From assembly GCA_028293365.1 (NCBI GenBank), contig JAQGOX010000829.1:1-7562 (forward strand): a stretch of 7,562 nucleotides of DNA, in the 5' to 3' direction. This DNA is from Verrucomicrobiales bacterium (GTDB taxonomy: Bacteria; Verrucomicrobiota; Verrucomicrobiia; Limisphaerales; SXQI01). A model generated the notes under the pieces. That model made no database searches. It was not told where the DNA came from and saw nothing but the letters and a program-made list of their open reading frames with translations. Below are positions 6,405-7,562 of the stretch, in pieces. Position 1 is the stretch's first letter. Each line of letters starts with the position of its first letter. A program made the position numbers and the translations under genes.

Positions 6405-7418
6405 ATGAAAACTGATTTGCAACCTTCACCTCATTTATTCTTTAACACGATTACAGGTTATCAAGCAGCGGCGGCATTGAGGGCAGCGCTGGACCTGGAT
6501 GTTTTTACGCTTTTGGCGAATGGTCCGGGGACCGCACAGGAAATTGCTAATCAGAGCAAGACTGCTCTGCGGGGAGCCCGGATTTTGTGTGATCACCTGG
6601 CCGTTCAGGGATTTTTGACTAAAACGGGCAATCGTTATGCGTTGACGCCGGACAGTGCCGTTTTTCTGAATCGAAATTCTCCAGCTTACCTCGGAGGGGC
6701 TGTTGAATTTCTGCTTTCGGACGGGTTGACCAGCTCTTTCGAAGCGCTGACTGAATCGGTGCGGCGCGGAGGGACCGCAGCTTCCGACCGAGGGACGACC
6801 GAAGCGAATCATCCGATCTGGTTATCTTTTGCCAGAGCCATGGGCGGGATGATGGTTCCAGCGGCGGAGGGTCTTGCCCAAATGCTCGGATTGGATCCTC
6901 AAAAGCCCACCAGGATACTCGATGTGGCGGCCGGACACGGAATGTGGGGAATCGCGTTCGCAAAGAAATATCCGAAAGCGCTGGTGGTTGCTTTGGATTG
7001 GGCAGAGGTCTTGCAAATCGCGCGCGAGCATGCTCAAAAGGCTGGAGTATTGGACCGTTTTAGCACCATCGCTGGGAGCGCCTTTGATGTGGAACTTGGC
7101 GGCGACTATGACGTCGTGCTTGTTCCAAACTTTTTGCATCACTTCAATAGGAATGATTGCGTTCGTTTTTTAAAAAGAGTGCATGGCGCGTTGCGCGCTG
7201 GAGGTCGCGTCGCAATTGTTGAGTTTGTGCCAAACGAGGACCGTGTGACGCCGCCGGCAGCGGCTGGATTCAGCCTGGTAATGCTGGCCACGACACCTGA
7301 AGGGGATGCCTACACCTTCGCTGAATATACCCAAATGCTGACCGCCGCCGGTTTTCAACCGCCAACCGCACATTCATTGCCCGCCTCGATGAATCAGGCG
7401 TTGATCTCAACGCGGTAA
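6405..7418 (+). CDS. SAM-dependent O-methyltransferase (dimerising, PF00891-like)
   Basis: Probably a cytoplasmic enzyme that transfers a methyl group from S-adenosylmethionine to a hydroxyl or similar acceptor; the substrate cannot be told. The protein has 337 residues, usual for the family. Residues 10-85 form a winged-helix dimerisation domain (G-Y-Q-A-A-A-A-L-R-A-A-L-D-L-D-V-F, then a segment ending T-P-D-S-A). SAM-binding motif I is L-D-V-A-A-G-H-G at 172-179; the acidic residue of motif II is D198 (V-V-A-L-D-W). D-Y-D-V-V-L lies at 234-239. N-F-L-H-H-F-N at 242-248 aligns with the N-x-x-H-D-W of plant-type O-methyltransferases, so H245 is the likely catalytic base, though the usual following D is H here. 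G-G-R-V-A-I-V-E (266-273) and a C-terminal F-A-E-Y-T-Q-M-L-T-A-A-G-F complete the fold. An in-frame TGA at 6396 leaves only TTG 6399 and ATG 6405 as starts; ATG is preferred. There is no clear ribosome-binding site. It has its own promoter and looks monocistronic. Confidence 0.9.
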   Translation: MKTDLQPSPHLFFNTITGYQAAAALRAALDLDVFTLLANGPGTAQEIANQSKTALRGARILCDHLAVQGFLTKTGNRYALTPDSAVFLNRNSPAYLGGAVEFLLSDGLTSSFEALTESVRRGGTAASDRGTTEANHPIWLSFARAMGGMMVPAAEGLAQMLGLDPQKPTRILDVAAGHGMWGIAFAKKYPKALVVALDWAEVLQIAREHAQKAGVLDRFSTIAGSAFDVELGGDYDVVLVPNFLHHFNRNDCVRFLKRVHGALRAGGRVAIVEFVPNEDRVTPPAAAGFSLVMLATTPEGDAYTFAEYTQMLTAAGFQPPTAHSLPASMNQALISTR

Positions 7419-7432
7419 GTGGCTCTATTTCC

Positions 7433-7527
7433 AATGGCACTCAAAAAACAGTGCATTGCTGATGGTGAACTGACTAAAGATCTATCGACAAATACCGATA
7501 GACCGCTTGGCAATATCAATCATTGCC
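7433..7527 (+). repeat. Three successive inverted repeats after the methyltransferase gene
   Basis: First: GCACT (7437-7441) with AGTGC (7450-7454), extendable to AAT/ATT (7433-7435, 7455-7457) across one bulged G. Second: TCTATCG (7481-7487) with CGATAGA (7496-7502), loop of 8. Third: GGCAAT (7509-7514) with ATTGCC (7522-7527), loop of 7. None is followed by a T-tract; a run of five Ts occurs only at 7557-7561, at the window edge, behind a poor stem. They may be a structured 3' region, binding sites for a downstream gene, or chance. No gene is visible in 7419-7562. Confidence 0.4.
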
Positions 7528-7562
7528 CCCTGGGCGTGCCTGCTGGGAATACGGCCTTTTTC

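Noticed and set aside
6395..6415. Tiny frame ATG-ATT-GAT-TAT-GAA-AAC-TGA overlapping the methyltransferase start
   Set aside because: Six codons with no ribosome-binding site; it could affect initiation, but nothing beyond its presence supports that.
7532..7561. Possible terminator GGGCG ... CGGCC followed by TTTTT at the right edge
   Set aside because: The stem has a mismatch and a long loop, and the window ends before the T-tract can be judged.

Overview
The window looks like a piece of a chromosome from a Verrucomicrobiota-like bacterium (inference, moderate confidence). The reasons are the large exported beta-rich proteins, a PQQ-like beta-propeller protein that begins its mature part with the W-P-G-W-R-G signature common in Planctomycetes/Verrucomicrobia, and two neighbouring exported proteins ending in the same C-terminal module (L-E-x-A-x-x-x-x-G-P-W ... 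F-R). Starts are weakly marked: none of the genes has a strong Shine-Dalgarno sequence. No tRNA, rRNA, CRISPR array, transposase or integrase was seen.

Layout. (1) 1-1437, plus strand: the 3' part of a surface protein gene cut by the left edge, with an IgGFc-binding-type N-terminal domain, one HYR-like and one clear HYR domain, and the C-terminal module. (2) 1438-1752: a 315-base gap with a weak hairpin at 1580-1600 and a leader able to form several stem-loops just before the next start. (3) 1753-4752, plus: a 999-residue secreted protein of unrecognised family, made of degenerate propeller-like repeats and ending in the same C-terminal module. (4) 4778-4809: a textbook rho-independent terminator. 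(5) 4906-6222, minus: an exported eight-bladed PQQ-like/BamB-like propeller protein, convergent with gene 2; its start is ambiguous and only GTG/TTG codons are available. (6) 6223-6404: a divergent intergenic region with a good sigma70-type promoter for the next gene. (7) 6405-7418, plus: a SAM-dependent O-methyltransferase of the dimerising class (PF00891 type). (8) 7419-7562: non-coding, with three successive inverted repeats.

How they fit together. Genes 1 and 2 are tandem, share a C-terminal module and are both predicted to be exported, so they may be surface or extracellular proteins handled by the same anchoring or sorting route (inference). The propeller protein and the methyltransferase are separate transcription units and nothing in the sequence ties them to the first pair. 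I found no defence system, mobile element or recognisable biosynthetic cluster. The least explained items are the shared C-terminal module, the 999-residue protein and the structured leader in front of it.
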